This document shows positions 44,282 to 54,581 of a DNA stretch of 64,000 nucleotides, in pieces. The stretch is from an uncultured Eubacteriales bacterium (lineage in GTDB: Bacteria; Bacillota; Clostridia; Lachnospirales; Lachnospiraceae), in the NCBI GenBank assembly GCA_949284175.1, contig CASDVE010000016.1, positions 1 through 64,000 on the forward strand, in the 5' to 3' direction. Numbering within the stretch: the first letter of the stretch is position 1; each line of letters begins with the position of its first letter. The notes below the pieces were generated by a model that was not told the DNA's origin, ran no database searches, and was given only the letters and a program-made list of their open reading frames with translations. Position numbers and translations under genes: made by a program.

Positions 44282-46285
44282 ATGGAAAACTATTTAATTC
44301 TTGTTCCCATCATTGGTATCTTAGGACTTTTGATGGCATTTTGGCTTTATAGTTATGTTGGAAAGCAAGATTCTGGAAATGATAAAATGCGTGAAATCTG
44401 TGCAGCCATTTCAGAAGGTGCTCATGCTTTCTTATTCGCTGAATATAAAGTCCTTATCATTTTTGTTCTTGTAGTATTCATTATCATTGGTATTGCAACA
44501 GGTCAAAACAGCTGGCTTACAGCTATTTGCTTCCTCGTTGGAAGTCTTTTCTCCACATTAGCTGGATATTTAGGTATGAGTGCTGCCACAAAAGCAAATG
44601 CTCGTACCGCTGCTGCGGCAAAAGATCATGGTATGTCAAAAGCATTATCCATCGCTTTTTCTGGCGGTAGCGTTATGGGATTTGCCGTTGTTGGTCTTGG
44701 ACTTTTTGGTGTGAGCATTATTTATTTTATCACAAAGAATGTTGATATTTTATTTGGTTTTAGTCTAGGTGCTTCTTCTATCGCTTTATTCGCCAGAGTC
44801 GGTGGGGGTATTTATACAAAAGCCGCTGATGTGGGGGCAGACTTAGTTGGTAAAGTAGAAGCTGGTATCCCAGAGGATGATCCTCGTAACCCAGCGGTTA
44901 TTGCTGATAACGTTGGTGATAACGTTGGTGATGTAGCTGGTATGGGGGCGGATTTATTTGAATCCTATGTTGGTTCTATTATTTCTGCTTTAACACTTGG
45001 TGTTCTTGCTTATGAGGCAAATGGTATTCTATTCCCATTATTTCTCTCTGGTGCTGGCATTTTAGCTTCTATTGTAGGTGCTTTTGTTGTCCGTACTTCA
45101 AAAGGAAGTAATCCACATAAAACCTTAAACTTAGGACAATATACGGCAACTGCCATCGTTATTATTATTGCTCTTATTATGAGTCATGTATTATTTGGTA
45201 ACTTCAATGGTGCTTTTGCGGTCATCGCAGGTCTTATTGTCGGCGTATTAATCGGTGCAATTACAGAAGTTTATACATCTGGCGATTACAAATCTGTACA
45301 AAAAATCGCACAGCAATCTGAAACCGGTTCTGCTACCACGATTATCAGTGGTCTTGCTGTTGGTATGATTTCCACAGCCATTCCAATCCTCTTAGTCTGT
45401 GTCGGAATTTTTGTTTCCCATCAACTCATGGGATTGTACGGAATTGCTCTTGCTGCTGTCGGTATGCTCTCCACAACAGGAATTACCGTTGCCATTGATG
45501 CTTATGGTCCAGTTGCAGATAATGCTGGTGGTATTGCAGAAATGGCAGGACTTGATGAATCTGTTCGTAATATTACCGATAAGTTAGACTCCGTTGGTAA
45601 TACAACAGCGGCTATTGGAAAAGGATTTGCTATCGGTTCTGCTGCCTTAACAGCATTAGCTTTATTCGTATCCTATGCCCAAGAAGTTAACTTAGAATCC
45701 ATTGACATTCTCGATGCCACCGTTATTATTGGGGTATTTATCGGTGGTATGCTGACCTTCTTATTCTCAGCTATGACAATGGAATCTGTATCCAAAGCTG
45801 CCTATAAAATGATCGAAGAAGTTCGTAGACAATTTAGAGAAAAACCAGGCATTTTAAAAGGAACAGAAAAGCCAGATTACAAAACCTGTGTTGCCATTTC
45901 CACAAATGCTGCTCTTCATGAAATGTACGTACCAGGTATTATGGCAGTCGTTTCTCCAATCTTAGTTGGACTTTTATTAGGCCCTGCTGCTCTTGGTGGT
46001 CTTTTAGTCGGTTCCTTATTAACCGGTGTATTAATGGCTATCTTCATGGCTAATGCAGGTGGTGCTTGGGATAACGCGAAAAAATACATTGAAGAAGGAA
46101 ATCATGGCGGAAAAGGTAGCGATGCCCATAAGGCTGCCGTTGTAGGCGATACGGTTGGTGATCCATTTAAAGATACCTCAGGTCCTTCCATTAATATTTT
46201 AATTAAATTAATGACTATCGTATCTTTAGTATTTGCACCACTATTCGTTCAATTTGGTGGAATTTTATTAAACTTTATGAAATAA
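44282..46285 (+). CDS. hppA: Membrane-bound ion-pumping pyrophosphatase
   Basis: The 667-residue protein has about 16 hydrophobic helices. Catalytic loops are intact: [36 protein letters not shown] (about residues 180-215), the [10 protein letters not shown] segment, and the C-terminal [14 protein letters not shown] and [14 protein letters not shown] motifs. It hydrolyses pyrophosphate and pumps Na+ and/or H+. Ala before IGKG (instead of Lys) is the mark of the K+-dependent class, most members of which pump Na+. The start at 44282 follows AAAGGAGGTAAGGTAT. It stands alone with its own promoter and terminator, between the hrcA operon and the hemW operon. Confidence 0.95.
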   Translation: MENYLILVPIIGILGLLMAFWLYSYVGKQDSGNDKMREICAAISEGAHAFLFAEYKVLIIFVLVVFIIIGIATGQNSWLTAICFLVGSLFSTLAGYLGMSAATKANARTAAAAKDHGMSKALSIAFSGGSVMGFAVVGLGLFGVSIIYFITKNVDILFGFSLGASSIALFARVGGGIYTKAADVGADLVGKVEAGIPEDDPRNPAVIADNVGDNVGDVAGMGADLFESYVGSIISALTLGVLAYEANGILFPLFLSGAGILASIVGAFVVRTSKGSNPHKTLNLGQYTATAIVIIIALIMSHVLFGNFNGAFAVIAGLIVGVLIGAITEVYTSGDYKSVQKIAQQSETGSATTIISGLAVGMISTAIPILLVCVGIFVSHQLMGLYGIALAAVGMLSTTGITVAIDAYGPVADNAGGIAEMAGLDESVRNITDKLDSVGNTTAAIGKGFAIGSAALTALALFVSYAQEVNLESIDILDATVIIGVFIGGMLTFLFSAMTMESVSKAAYKMIEEVRRQFREKPGILKGTEKPDYKTCVAISTNAALHEMYVPGIMAVVSPILVGLLLGPAALGGLLVGSLLTGVLMAIFMANAGGAWDNAKKYIEEGNHGGKGSDAHKAAVVGDTVGDPFKDTSGPSINILIKLMTIVSLVFAPLFVQFGGILLNFMK

Positions 46286-46316
46286 TTGCTACATACAAAA
46301 CATCGCTTTCATGATG

Positions 46317-46351
46317 AGAAGGAGAACGGTTATAGTTCTCCTTCTTTTTAT
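46317..46351 (+). terminator. hppA terminator
   Basis: AGAAGGAGAAC (46317-46327) pairs with GTTCTCCTTCT (46335-46345) around GGTTATA; TTTTATTT follows. Confidence 0.9.
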
Positions 46352-46360
46352 TTGCGTGGA

Positions 46361-46445
46361 AGGCATAAGTCAAGCGGAAATGCTTGCATTTCTATTTGAC
46401 GCCGCCCACGAACGTGAGAAGTTCGCAAAGCATGCTTCTCATCGT
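46361..46445. repeat. REP-like element with two hairpins
   Basis: Hairpin 1: GTCAA..TTGAC (46369-46400) enclosing GAAATGC-TT-GCATTTC. Hairpin 2: GAGAAG..CTTCTC (46416-46440). Between them is a GC-rich GACGCCGCCCACGAACG stretch unlike the surrounding AT-rich sequence. This looks like a dispersed palindromic element. A 72-residue minus-strand ORF (46348-46566) over it is probably spurious. Confidence 0.5.
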
Positions 46446-46507
46446 TATCATTTTTTGGAAATAAGCCGATAAACGCAATAGAATCATTTTCATTATCTTT
46501 TAATAGT

Positions 46508-47122
46508 ATGGAGGGATTAAAAGAATTTTCTTCTTTGTTAAGAACCACCAAAAATACATTGACCAATTATCAGAACGAGATAGACGGTTTCCATTATGGA
46601 TTACAAACATTAGATACCCAGATAGCAAACTATAAAAATATACTTTCTGGAAAAACAGAACTTCCTAAAGAATATTCTAAAGAAGATATTCAGGCTTTAC
46701 TAGAAAAAACAGAAAAAGTTCGAGAACAATACATTTCTGAAGAAGGAAAGCGAGTTAGCCAAAATGGCTCCCTTTATACAGCACAAGTGAGTTCCACTTT
46801 CCCATCTACGGAATTTGTAGAGATTTTTGATGACGATAAATCCGGTTTTATGGATCATATGAGATTTGATTACGAAACAGATAATATTTATGGAGAAATC
46901 AATCGAATTTCTAGCTATATAGATGATTCGCTAGAAGGAATTGATGGCGTATTAAAAGCCGTTGATAAAGCATTAAAGGAATTAGGGGAAGATCAATTTC
47001 GATATGAAGCTCACTATGAACAAATGAAATTTGATGAAACACATAATGGGGATGCGGAAAAAGAATATGCAATGAAAAAAATACTAGAGTTCATGAACAA
47101 AGAAAAGAAAGAGAATGAGTAG
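46508..47122 (+). CDS. Unrecognised protein, probably truncated at the N terminus
   Basis: The 204-residue frame begins with ATG 46508, without a ribosome binding site, and the frame stays open upstream to a TGA at 46415 inside the REP-like element. The product is charged and mostly helical (LKEFSSLLRTTKNTLTNYQNEI, DGVLKAVDKALKEL), with a central acidic YETDNIYGEINR part and a Lys-rich end. No signal peptide or membrane segment. The helical, WXG-less pattern is loosely like small proteins around type VII secretion loci, but no characteristic motif supports this. It may be the 3' part of a gene cut by the element, or a gene using an unseen start. Confidence 0.45.
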   Translation: MEGLKEFSSLLRTTKNTLTNYQNEIDGFHYGLQTLDTQIANYKNILSGKTELPKEYSKEDIQALLEKTEKVREQYISEEGKRVSQNGSLYTAQVSSTFPSTEFVEIFDDDKSGFMDHMRFDYETDNIYGEINRISSYIDDSLEGIDGVLKAVDKALKELGEDQFRYEAHYEQMKFDETHNGDAEKEYAMKKILEFMNKEKKENE

Positions 47123-47220
47123 CTTTTAAGATTTCCTCCGCTCAGTTGAAACTTTCTCATAACCATGTTATAGTAGCATCATAAAATAATACTATACAAA
47201 AAAATTAGGAGGAAATTTTA

Positions 47221-47448
47221 ATGAAACGAAAAAAATTATATCTTGGTGCTTTACTCCTTGTGATGGCAACAAGTAGTGTTGCTTCCCCACAGGTTTTAAG
47301 TGCCAAAACCCCAGCACAGGCAGTGCAGGCGATTGAACGAAAACAAAAGAAAATTAATAAAAATTCTCATATTCCAAAATGGAAGAAAAAAATGATTAAT
47401 GAAAAATTAAATGCTAAAAAAGCCATGCTTAAGAAAAAATATTCATAA
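47221..47448 (+). CDS. Small secreted cationic protein
   Basis: The 75-residue product starts behind AATTAGGAGGAAATTTTA. A signal peptide covers ~1-28 (MKRKKLYLGALLLVMATSS...VLSA|K); the mature ~47 residues are very basic (KQKKINKNSHIPKWKKKMINEKLNAKKAMLKKKYS-type, about a third Lys). There is no leader GG motif, no Cys pair and no immunity or transporter gene nearby, so a bacteriocin is not supported. It could bind the cell wall or nucleic acid. It ends at a strong terminator shared with hemW. Confidence 0.7.
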   Translation: MKRKKLYLGALLLVMATSSVASPQVLSAKTPAQAVQAIERKQKKINKNSHIPKWKKKMINEKLNAKKAMLKKKYS

Positions 47449-47450
47449 AT

Positions 47451-47483
47451 GATAAAGGGCGACTTTAAAAGTCGCCCTTTATC
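47451..47483. terminator. Bidirectional terminator
   Basis: GATAAAGGGCGACTTT and AAGTCGCCCTTTATC form a near-perfect palindrome with a 2-4-base loop, between the small secreted protein (+) and hemW (-). Confidence 0.9.
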
Positions 47484-47485
47484 AT

Positions 47486-48694
47486 CTATGTAAGCAAAAA
47501 CTCTGATAAAATAGCATTGCTCACATCAATTCCTTGATCCGTTAGATAGATTTGTCTTTTCTTCTTTTCTCCTGTCCAGCCAAGAAGTCCCATTGTTTGA
47601 AATTTTACAAGCACATTTCCATAGACCTCTTCCAATTCCAGTCCAAACTTATTTAAAAATTCTTCTTCCGAAATTCCTTTTCTCATACGAAGTCCAAGAA
47701 ACATAAATTCTTCCATCGCCTCTGTCTTCCCAATCAAAGTCCATTCTTCTCTCTCTTCACAAGGTGTCATTGGACATTTGATATAGTCTTCCATAGAAGA
47801 GATATTTTTAAAACGATAGGCATAGTGTTCTTTTTCTCTTGGCTCTCTTATATAGGCATGATCCGCCAATAAATAAGAACTCGCTCCCAAACCAAGTCCC
47901 AAATATTCTCCACCTGTCCAATAAATGCTATTATGTCGACTTTCTTTTCCTTCTTTTGCATAGTTAGAAATTTCATAGCGATGATACCCTGCTTTTTGTA
48001 ACAGGGTCTGTGTTAATTCATACATCGCCCGATCCTCTTCCTCTTTCGGCAACGAATGCAAGATTTCATCGTTATCATAAAAAGGAGTGCCTTCTTCAAT
48101 AATTAAACTATAAGAGGAGATATGCTCTGGATTCAATGCTACGATTCGTTCTAAATCCTTTTGATATGAGGCTATTTCTTCTTTTGGCAATGCGGACATC
48201 AAATCAACGCTTATATTTTGAAATCCCACTTCTCTTGCCCATTGATAGTTATTTAAAAACTGCTCGTAAGTATGGATTCTTCCTAATAACTGCAAGCGAT
48301 TGTCATCTGTCGTTTGTAGTCCAATGCTCAGACGGTTAATTCCTATCCTTTTATATTGTTCTAGCTTTTCCTTTGTCACCGTTCCAGGATTCATCTCAAT
48401 TGTAATTTCGGCGTTCTCGTCTATATAAAATGTTTCTTTTATCGCCTTCATAATTCGCTCCATCTGTTCTCCTTTTAAGATGGATGGCGTTCCTCCGCCA
48501 AAGAAAATCGTTGTCACCATACAAGAGGTTTCTTCTTCTTTAAAACTTACAATTTCTTTGCAAAGTGCTTGGACATATTGTTCCTTCACTTCTTCTGTGG
48601 CGGAAAACGAGAGAAAATCACAATAATGACATTTTCTTACACAAAATGGAATGTGGACATACAATCCCAATGTTCGCATGCCTTTAGTTTTCAT
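47486..48694 (-). CDS. hemW: Radical SAM coproporphyrinogen oxidase-like protein HemW
   Basis: The 402-residue protein has the radical SAM cluster motif [10 protein letters not shown] near the N terminus ([18 protein letters not shown], split CX3CX2C), GGGTPS, the EMNPGT and RLSIGLQT motifs and the HemN C-terminal domain ([27 protein letters not shown]). HemW-type proteins are heme chaperones; only true HemN has the extra N-terminal segment, lacking here. ATG 48694 overlaps the lepA end by 11 bases; ATG 48679 is an alternative. It is last in the gpr-spoIIP-lepA-hemW series. Confidence 0.9.
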   Translation of the reverse strand: MKTKGMRTLGLYVHIPFCVRKCHYCDFLSFSATEEVKEQYVQALCKEIVSFKEEETSCMVTTIFFGGGTPSILKGEQMERIMKAIKETFYIDENAEITIEMNPGTVTKEKLEQYKRIGINRLSIGLQTTDDNRLQLLGRIHTYEQFLNNYQWAREVGFQNISVDLMSALPKEEIASYQKDLERIVALNPEHISSYSLIIEEGTPFYDNDEILHSLPKEEEDRAMYELTQTLLQKAGYHRYEISNYAKEGKESRHNSIYWTGGEYLGLGLGASSYLLADHAYIREPREKEHYAYRFKNISSMEDYIKCPMTPCEEREEWTLIGKTEAMEEFMFLGLRMRKGISEEEFLNKFGLELEEVYGNVLVKFQTMGLLGWTGEKKKRQIYLTDQGIDVSNAILSEFLLT

Positions 48695-50498
48695 CCAATT
48701 TTAAAACGCTCATAAACGCCTTTTGTGGAATCTCTACATTACCAACTTGACGCATACGTTTCTTACCTTCTTTTTGTTTTTCAAGCAGTTTCTTCTTACG
48801 AGAAATATCCCCACCATAACATTTTGCAAGCACGTCTTTTCTCATGGCTTTTACGGTTTCACGAGCAATGATCTTACTTCCAACTGCCGCTTGAATTGGA
48901 ATTTCAAATAAATGTCTTGGAATCTCTTCTTTTAAACGTTCACACATTCTTCTTCCACGTTCATATGCTGTATCCTCATGGACAATGAATGATAAAGCAT
49001 CCACTTCTTCTCGATTGATGAGCATATCCAGCTTTACAAGTTTTGATGGTTCATAGCCTTTCATTTCATAATCAAAGGAAGCATAACCTCTTGAACGGGA
49101 TTTAAGTGCATCAAAGAAATCATAAATAATTTCATTTAAAGGAAGTTCATATTTTAATAAGGCTCTTGTTTCTTCCATATATTCCATTCCAAGATATACA
49201 CCACGACGTTCCTGACATAACTGCATAATGGATCCGACAAACTCTGTTGTCACCATAATTTCTGCTGTTACAATTGGTTCTTCCATAAAATCAATTTCTG
49301 ATGGGTCAGGTAAATTGGATGGATTAGTCAGTTCGATGACTTCTCCATTTGTCTTATGCACTTTGTAAATAACACCTGGAGCTGTTGTCACAAGATCTAA
49401 ATTAAATTCTCTCTCCAAACGCTCTTGAATAATTTCTAAGTGAAGCAAACCTAAGAATCCACAACGGAAACCAAATCCCAATGCAATGGATGTTTCTGGT
49501 TCAAATTGTAAAGAAGCATCGTTTAACTGCAATTTTTCTAAGGCATCTCTTAAATCAGAATACTTAGAACTATCCGCAGGATACATACCACAATATACCA
49601 TTGGATTCACTTTTTTATATCCTGGAAGAGGCTCTTTACATGGATTTTTCGCATCGGTTATGGTATCACCAACACGCGTATCTTTGACATTTTTTAAGCT
49701 GGCGGTTAAATATCCAACCATACCAGCAGAAAGTTCCTCACAAGGAATAAACTGTCCAGCACCAAAATATCCAACTTCCACAACTTCTGCTTCTGCTCCT
49801 GTTGCCATCATGCGAATGGTTGTACCTTTTTTTACCGTTCCTTCTTTTACGCGTAAAAAGACAATGACACCACGATATGGATCATAAAGACTATCAAAAA
49901 TCAGTGCTTTTAAGCTGGCATTTTTATCCCCTGTTGGAGCTGGAATCTTTGTTACAATCTGTTCCAACACTTCTTCCACATTCAGTCCTGTCTTAGCCGA
50001 AATTCTTGGAGCATCCTCTGCTTCTAAACCAATCACATCTTCAATCTCTGCCACCACTCGATCTGGATCTGCACTTGGAAGATCGACTTTGTTAATAACT
50101 GGCATAATATCCAAGTCGTGATCCAATGCCAAATACACATTGGCAAGGGTTTGAGCTTCGATTCCTTGTGCCGCATCTACGACTAAGATCGCACCTTCAC
50201 AAGCAGCCAAAGAACGGGATACTTCATAGTTAAAATCCACATGACCTGGTGTATCAATTAAATTGAAAATATATTCTTCCCCGTCCTTTGCTTTATAAAC
50301 AATACGCACTGTCTGAGCTTTAATTGTGATTCCTCTTTCTCTTTCCAAATCCATATTATCAAGAACTTGAGCCTGCATTTCACGCTCTGTTAAAGTGCCT
50401 GTCATTTGAATAATACGGTCAGCCAAAGTGGACTTTCCGTGATCAATATGGGCAATAATACAAAAATTACGAATTTTACTCTGGTCAATCGCTGACAT
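48684..50498 (-). CDS. lepA: Elongation factor 4 (LepA)
   Basis: The 604-residue GTPase has [22 protein letters not shown] and [11 protein letters not shown], then EF-G-like domains and the LepA-specific C-terminal domain ([14 protein letters not shown] with the GKKRM stretch). It back-translocates or remodels stalled ribosomes and helps 30S assembly. The start at 50498 follows AGTAGGAGGAACAAT. It overlaps hemW by 11 bases, so the two are co-transcribed. Confidence 0.98.
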   Translation of the reverse strand: MSAIDQSKIRNFCIIAHIDHGKSTLADRIIQMTGTLTEREMQAQVLDNMDLERERGITIKAQTVRIVYKAKDGEEYIFNLIDTPGHVDFNYEVSRSLAACEGAILVVDAAQGIEAQTLANVYLALDHDLDIMPVINKVDLPSADPDRVVAEIEDVIGLEAEDAPRISAKTGLNVEEVLEQIVTKIPAPTGDKNASLKALIFDSLYDPYRGVIVFLRVKEGTVKKGTTIRMMATGAEAEVVEVGYFGAGQFIPCEELSAGMVGYLTASLKNVKDTRVGDTITDAKNPCKEPLPGYKKVNPMVYCGMYPADSSKYSDLRDALEKLQLNDASLQFEPETSIALGFGFRCGFLGLLHLEIIQERLEREFNLDLVTTAPGVIYKVHKTNGEVIELTNPSNLPDPSEIDFMEEPIVTAEIMVTTEFVGSIMQLCQERRGVYLGMEYMEETRALLKYELPLNEIIYDFFDALKSRSRGYASFDYEMKGYEPSKLVKLDMLINREEVDALSFIVHEDTAYERGRRMCERLKEEIPRHLFEIPIQAAVGSKIIARETVKAMRKDVLAKCYGGDISRKKKLLEKQKEGKKRMRQVGNVEIPQKAFMSVLKLDEN

Positions 50499-50645
50499 AT
50501 TGTTCCTCCTACTATCTATGTATGTTAGTATTTTTTCTCTTACTTGCTTTGATCGTTTCCTTTTTATGAATAATCTTTGCTAATACTAAAGTATACCATG
50601 AAACGCTTTATGAAGTAAATATTTATATTTTTTTATCATACGATT

Positions 50646-51890
50646 CTATTTTCCTATTAATACATCATGGAGCAAATCTGCAAGAGGAATCATAGCATTT
50701 TTCGCCTCTTGTAATGTATTGGTATTCGCCCCCACCTCAACAAGTGCGGAACGAGGTTTCACATGAAGGTTATAACGATACGTCTTAACATAAATCTTTC
50801 TCATAAGATCTGGATATTTCTTTTCCGCATCCACCTGCATTTGTAGGGTAAATGCTAGATTGGCTTCCTTATTTGGATTGTATAGATAACTAATATCCCC
50901 ATTTTTTGATGACCGACTAATTCCATTCATAAACATAATCTTTGCCGTCTGCTTTCCGTTCACCGTTGTCACAAGATGGGTTTTTTCATCAATGCCATCT
51001 CGATGCAGATCGATGACAACATCAATGGATGGATTCTCTTTTAAAATTTTCTCCACCCCATTTAAAGCCACATTATAGGCACGGCTTCGATCTAGTTTCC
51101 CATCAATAATATCATAGATGGTTGTATCATGATAAACAGGGATCTGATATTTTTCTTCCAAAAGCTCTTTTAAATAGCTACCAACCCCCACCACCGTATC
51201 ATCATAATTCCCTTGACGGCTATCTTTAAAGGTTTCACTTGCATGGGTGTGATAGATTAAAATTTTCGGTTTTTTGCCATTTAATGAAATAGTTAAATCT
51301 TGGTTTAATAGTTTCCTTCCGTCAATCTCTGATGGGAGTAAACGAGCGGTGGACTCAACAACATAAAAGTTTTTCAAAAGAAAATTAGTATTATAAAGCT
51401 GTGCCTTTGTATAAGTTTTCCCTTGTTCTTCCTTATTGCTTGCCACTTTTGTTGTTGTATTTTTCTTCTTTTCTTTCTTTTTATTCTCCATGGTTAACTC
51501 TGTCTTTTGCATTTCTTCTTGATTTTCTTCTTCATTTTCTTCCATTAAATATAAATAATCTTGATTATCTACCGCAAGCGTTTCCTCCACATCATATCCC
51601 CATTTAAAATGAACGGCTGGAAGCAGTTCTTTTGTAATAAAAGAGAGCAACTTTGTTTTATAATCTGTCTTTTCCCGATCTAACGCTGTTTTCATTGGGA
51701 TCAGCTCCTCCACAAAAGAGTTTGTCATCATTTCTAATCCATCTGTTATTCCCTCAGAAAACACTCTATGATTTTCGCCTGATAAAAGTGGTCTTCCCAC
51801 CACTACACATACTTTCATACTGAGAATGACAAGCAACAGTGTCATAAGCACTTTCATTCCAATTCTTCTTTCATACTGTCTTTTATTCAT
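50646..51890 (-). CDS. spoIIP: Stage II sporulation protein P
   Basis: The 414-residue protein has an N-terminal membrane anchor (~12-30: MKVLMTLLLVILSMKVCVV), a charged low-complexity linker (EENEEENQEEMQKTELT, KKEKKKNTT) and the SpoIIP amidase/endopeptidase domain from ~205: KILIYHTHASETF, VIDLHRDGID, NLAFTLQMQ and SALVEVGANTNT. With SpoIID and SpoIIM it degrades septal peptidoglycan during engulfment. It follows gpr by ~50 bases in the order known from B. subtilis and clostridia. Confidence 0.95.
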   Translation of the reverse strand: MNKRQYERRIGMKVLMTLLLVILSMKVCVVVGRPLLSGENHRVFSEGITDGLEMMTNSFVEELIPMKTALDREKTDYKTKLLSFITKELLPAVHFKWGYDVEETLAVDNQDYLYLMEENEEENQEEMQKTELTMENKKKEKKKNTTTKVASNKEEQGKTYTKAQLYNTNFLLKNFYVVESTARLLPSEIDGRKLLNQDLTISLNGKKPKILIYHTHASETFKDSRQGNYDDTVVGVGSYLKELLEEKYQIPVYHDTTIYDIIDGKLDRSRAYNVALNGVEKILKENPSIDVVIDLHRDGIDEKTHLVTTVNGKQTAKIMFMNGISRSSKNGDISYLYNPNKEANLAFTLQMQVDAEKKYPDLMRKIYVKTYRYNLHVKPRSALVEVGANTNTLQEAKNAMIPLADLLHDVLIGK

Positions 51891-51938
51891 TCCCCTTCCT
51901 GTTCCCTTCCATTCTAATGATGTTACTTTTCCTGTTTA

Positions 51939-52859
51939 TTATATTCCTTTGACAATTGGGATATACCGATTAATCGCCTCTGAGATTGTAAAACTGATTC
52001 TACGAACTGCCTCATCAATATTTTTAGGCGTCACAAACATGGTCGCCAAATCTGGCTCCATAATTTCCCTTGCCAGCTGTAACTTCTCTTCCTCTGTCAG
52101 CAAGTTGGAAAAAGAACTTCCCTTACATTCTTCTACAATCTGAAAAATAGCATCCATGGCATCCCCTACAATGGCTGGAACAGAAATGACCGTAGGCACA
52201 CCAATGGCGATGACAGGTATTCCCATCGCCTCTTCTGTAATTGCCTGTCTATGGTTTCCAACACCAGAACCAGGGGCAATTCCTGTATTGCTCACTTGAA
52301 TGGTCTTATTCAAACGATTGGAATTTCTAGCGGATAACGCATCAATAGCGATCAATAGATCTGGCTTTGTTTCCTCAATAATTCCTTTTAAAATCTCTCC
52401 TGTTTCCATTCCCGTTTGTGCCATAACACCAGGAACAATTGCGGATAGTTCCATTCCCTCTTTTATGATGTTATGATTCTTTAAATGCCTTGTGACAAAT
52501 AAGTTTTCTACCACCAGTGGACCTAACGCATCTGGAGTCACTTGGGAGTTGCCAAGACCTGCCACTAGCACCTTTTTATCTTCTGTTACGAAACTCTTTA
52601 ATACCCCATATAAGGCTTCGCTCATTTCTTCATAATAAGAAGAATCTTCTTCTAAAAATTTTTGGCTCTCCAATGTAATATACTGTCCAATGGGTTTTCC
52701 AATCCTTTTGCTGGCTTCTTCTGTTTCCACATAAATTCTAGTTTCGCTAATTCCACAACTCTTATCCACCCTCCGCTCTATCCGTATTCCCTCCATTTGC
52801 TCTTGTTGTTCTAACTCTTCTTGTAACTCCAATGCCAAATCCGTTCTGCTCTGTATCAT
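51939..52859 (-). CDS. gpr: Spore germination protease GPR
   Basis: The 306-residue aspartic-type A25 endopeptidase initiates degradation of small acid-soluble spore proteins at germination. Typical segments: RTDLALE (near the propeptide cleavage region), VLVAGLGNSQVTPDALGPLVV, SAIVPGVMAQTGMET, DLLIAIDALSARNSNRLN, ISNTGIAPGSGVGNHR-like TGIAPGSGVGNHR and VIAIGVPTVI. The start at 52859 follows AATAGGAGGAAGTT. It is made as an inactive zymogen in the forespore; with spoIIP it marks the organism as a spore former. Confidence 0.95.
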   Translation of the reverse strand: MIQSRTDLALELQEELEQQEQMEGIRIERRVDKSCGISETRIYVETEEASKRIGKPIGQYITLESQKFLEEDSSYYEEMSEALYGVLKSFVTEDKKVLVAGLGNSQVTPDALGPLVVENLFVTRHLKNHNIIKEGMELSAIVPGVMAQTGMETGEILKGIIEETKPDLLIAIDALSARNSNRLNKTIQVSNTGIAPGSGVGNHRQAITEEAMGIPVIAIGVPTVISVPAIVGDAMDAIFQIVEECKGSSFSNLLTEEEKLQLAREIMEPDLATMFVTPKNIDEAVRRISFTISEAINRYIPIVKGI

Positions 52860-53187
52860 AACTTCCTCCTATTGTTTTCTTTCTATTTCTCCCCAAATAG
52901 ACTGAATTTTATTCAAGTTTCCATTGAAAACAATACCTTGTTGCATTCTTCTAGTATTGTTTCCTAAACTGTATCAACGTCGTATAAAGAAGCTAGAAAG
53001 TGCAATCGAAGATGATTTAGAGAAATAATCACTTAGAAATATTCATTTTCCTATTGACAAGGTTATGTAACCTATATATAATGAAAAAGTATGTTTTCGA
53101 TGTAAATTTTCGTGTCTCTTATAAAGAAAACATCATGAAATAGAATAATAAACTAATATACAATCGAAATTTGGAGGAATATATACC
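52860..53187. other. gpr-rpsT intergenic region
   Basis: It holds the rpsT promoter and leader. At about 52971-53028 a plus-strand frame reads YQRRIKKLESAIEDDLEK and stops, which looks like the end of a decayed gene; nothing upstream supports it. Confidence 0.4.
53054..53082 (+). promoter_or_regulatory. rpsT promoter, full consensus
   Basis: TTGACA (53054-53059), 17 bases, TATAAT (53077-53082): a perfect sigma-A promoter. The leader of about 100 bases contains an ATGTTTTC/GAAAACAT stem (53091-53098 with 53126-53133), possibly involved in S20 autoregulation. Confidence 0.9.
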
Positions 53188-53451
53188 ATGGCTAACATTA
53201 AATCTGCTAAAAAAAGAATTTTAGTAATTGAAAAGAAAACTTTAAGAAACAAAATGATTAAAACAAAAATCAAAACTTTAGTAAAAAAAGTGGAAGCTGC
53301 TATCGTAGCTGGAGATAAAGAAGCTGCTAACTGTGCATTAAAAGTTGCTATTTCTGAAATCAGCAAAGCTACTTCTAAAGGAATCTTCCATAAAAATACA
53401 GCATCTAGAAAAGTTTCTAGATTAACAAAAGCTGTTAACGCTATGAACTAA
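53188..53451 (+). CDS. rpsT: 30S ribosomal protein S20
   Basis: The 87-residue, highly basic helical protein (ANIKSAKKRILVIEKKTLRN at the start, GIFHKNTASRKVSRLTKAVN at the end) has the S20 length. It binds 16S rRNA early in 30S assembly. The start at 53188 follows TTTGGAGGAATATATACC. Strong promoter and own terminator; it is read divergently from gpr, as in many clostridia. Confidence 0.97.
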   Translation: MANIKSAKKRILVIEKKTLRNKMIKTKIKTLVKKVEAAIVAGDKEAANCALKVAISEISKATSKGIFHKNTASRKVSRLTKAVNAMN

Positions 53452-53486
53452 TTTTGAATTTTTTTATTATATAAAACCGTCATTTC

Positions 53487-53519
53487 AGCACTCGGATTAA
53501 CCCACCGAGTGCTTTTTGT
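53487..53519 (+). terminator. rpsT terminator
   Basis: AGCACTCGG pairs with CCGAGTGCT around a 9-base loop and is followed by TTTTTG. holA starts 20 bases later, so readthrough or a hidden promoter must serve it. Confidence 0.85.
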
Positions 53520-53539
53520 TTAGGAAGGTGAGATTTTTC

Positions 53540-54523
53540 ATGCGAACGATTAATGAACATATTAAAACAAATCAATTCAAACCGGTCTATCTCATCTGTG
53601 GAGAGGAAACCTATCTTTGTAAACAGGCAAAGGATAAATTAAAAAATGCCCTCTCCTCCCCAGATGATACGATGAATTATAGCTATTATGAAGGGAAGAA
53701 AATTAATCTGTCAGAAGTTGCGGATCTCGCAATGACCCTCCCATTTTTTCAAGAAAAACGTTTGCTCATTTTGGAAGAAAGTGGTCTTTTCAAAAATTCA
53801 CCGGATGATATGGTTGCCTTAATAAGCAATCTTCCTAACACCACCTGTATGGTATTTGTGGAAAGTGAAGTGGATAAGCGATCTCGCCTATATAAAGCCG
53901 TTCAAAAATACGGATATGTCGCCAATCTAAACACTCCAGATGAAAAAACACTTATGGTTTGGATCAGTTCCATTTTAAAACAGGAAAAAAAACAGATCAA
54001 AGAATCCGTTCTTCGCTACTTTTTAGAGCGAACTGGCACTGATATGGAACATGTAAAACAAGAATTGGATAAACTATGTGCCTATACCCTAGATCGGGAA
54101 GAAATTACAATAGAAGATGTACAAGCCATTACAACCCAGATTACAACAAGTAAAATTTTTGATATGCTAGAAGCTATTGTAAAGGGAAACCAGCAAGTGG
54201 CTATTGATTATTACTATGATCTTCTTGCCTTAAAAGAGCCTCCCATGCGGATTTTATCACTTCTCGTTCGCCAATTTAACCTAATTTTGCAAATCACTCA
54301 AATGGACAATCGCTCCATCCCAAGAAGTGAAATTGCAAAACAAGTGTCCATTCCTTCCTTTGTGGTTGGAAAATATTTAGAGCAAGGAAGACGATATAAC
54401 CGCCAATCACTAGAAGAAATCCTTTTAAAATGTGCGGATATGGAAGAAACGGTAAAGACAGGAAGAATGACAGATGTCATAGCCGTAGAACTTTTAATCA
54501 TTGCATTCTCTAACCAACGATGA
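53540..54523 (+). CDS. holA: DNA polymerase III delta subunit
   Basis: The 327-residue protein starts at ATG 53540 behind TAGGAAGGTGAGATTTTTC (the frame from 53516 lies in the rpsT terminator). HolA features: PVYLICGEETYLCKQAKDKL at the N terminus, LPFFQEKRLLILEESGLF, and the C-terminal part LKEPPMRILSLLVRQFNLILQI, VGKYLEQGRRY. It opens the sliding clamp within the clamp loader. It neighbours rpsT and comEC as in many Firmicutes. Confidence 0.93.
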   Translation: MRTINEHIKTNQFKPVYLICGEETYLCKQAKDKLKNALSSPDDTMNYSYYEGKKINLSEVADLAMTLPFFQEKRLLILEESGLFKNSPDDMVALISNLPNTTCMVFVESEVDKRSRLYKAVQKYGYVANLNTPDEKTLMVWISSILKQEKKQIKESVLRYFLERTGTDMEHVKQELDKLCAYTLDREEITIEDVQAITTQITTSKIFDMLEAIVKGNQQVAIDYYYDLLALKEPPMRILSLLVRQFNLILQITQMDNRSIPRSEIAKQVSIPSFVVGKYLEQGRRYNRQSLEEILLKCADMEETVKTGRMTDVIAVELLIIAFSNQR

Positions 54524-54549
54524 GAAACTCGCCATCTGAGTTTCTCATC
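54519..54549. other. Hairpin between convergent holA and comEC
   Basis: GATGAGAAACTC (54519-54530) pairs perfectly with GAGTTTCTCATC (54538-54549). It spans the holA stop; no T run follows on either strand, so termination is uncertain. Confidence 0.5.
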
Positions 54550-54581
54550 TCTCACTATTTCTTATCTAATATTCTACTTTT

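Noticed and set aside
46348..46566. 72-residue minus-strand ORF
   Set aside because: It translates the REP-like element and the opposite strand of the next ORF, with no start signals.
47221..47448. Bacteriocin
   Set aside because: A basic secreted peptide, but without double-glycine leader, immunity gene or dedicated exporter.
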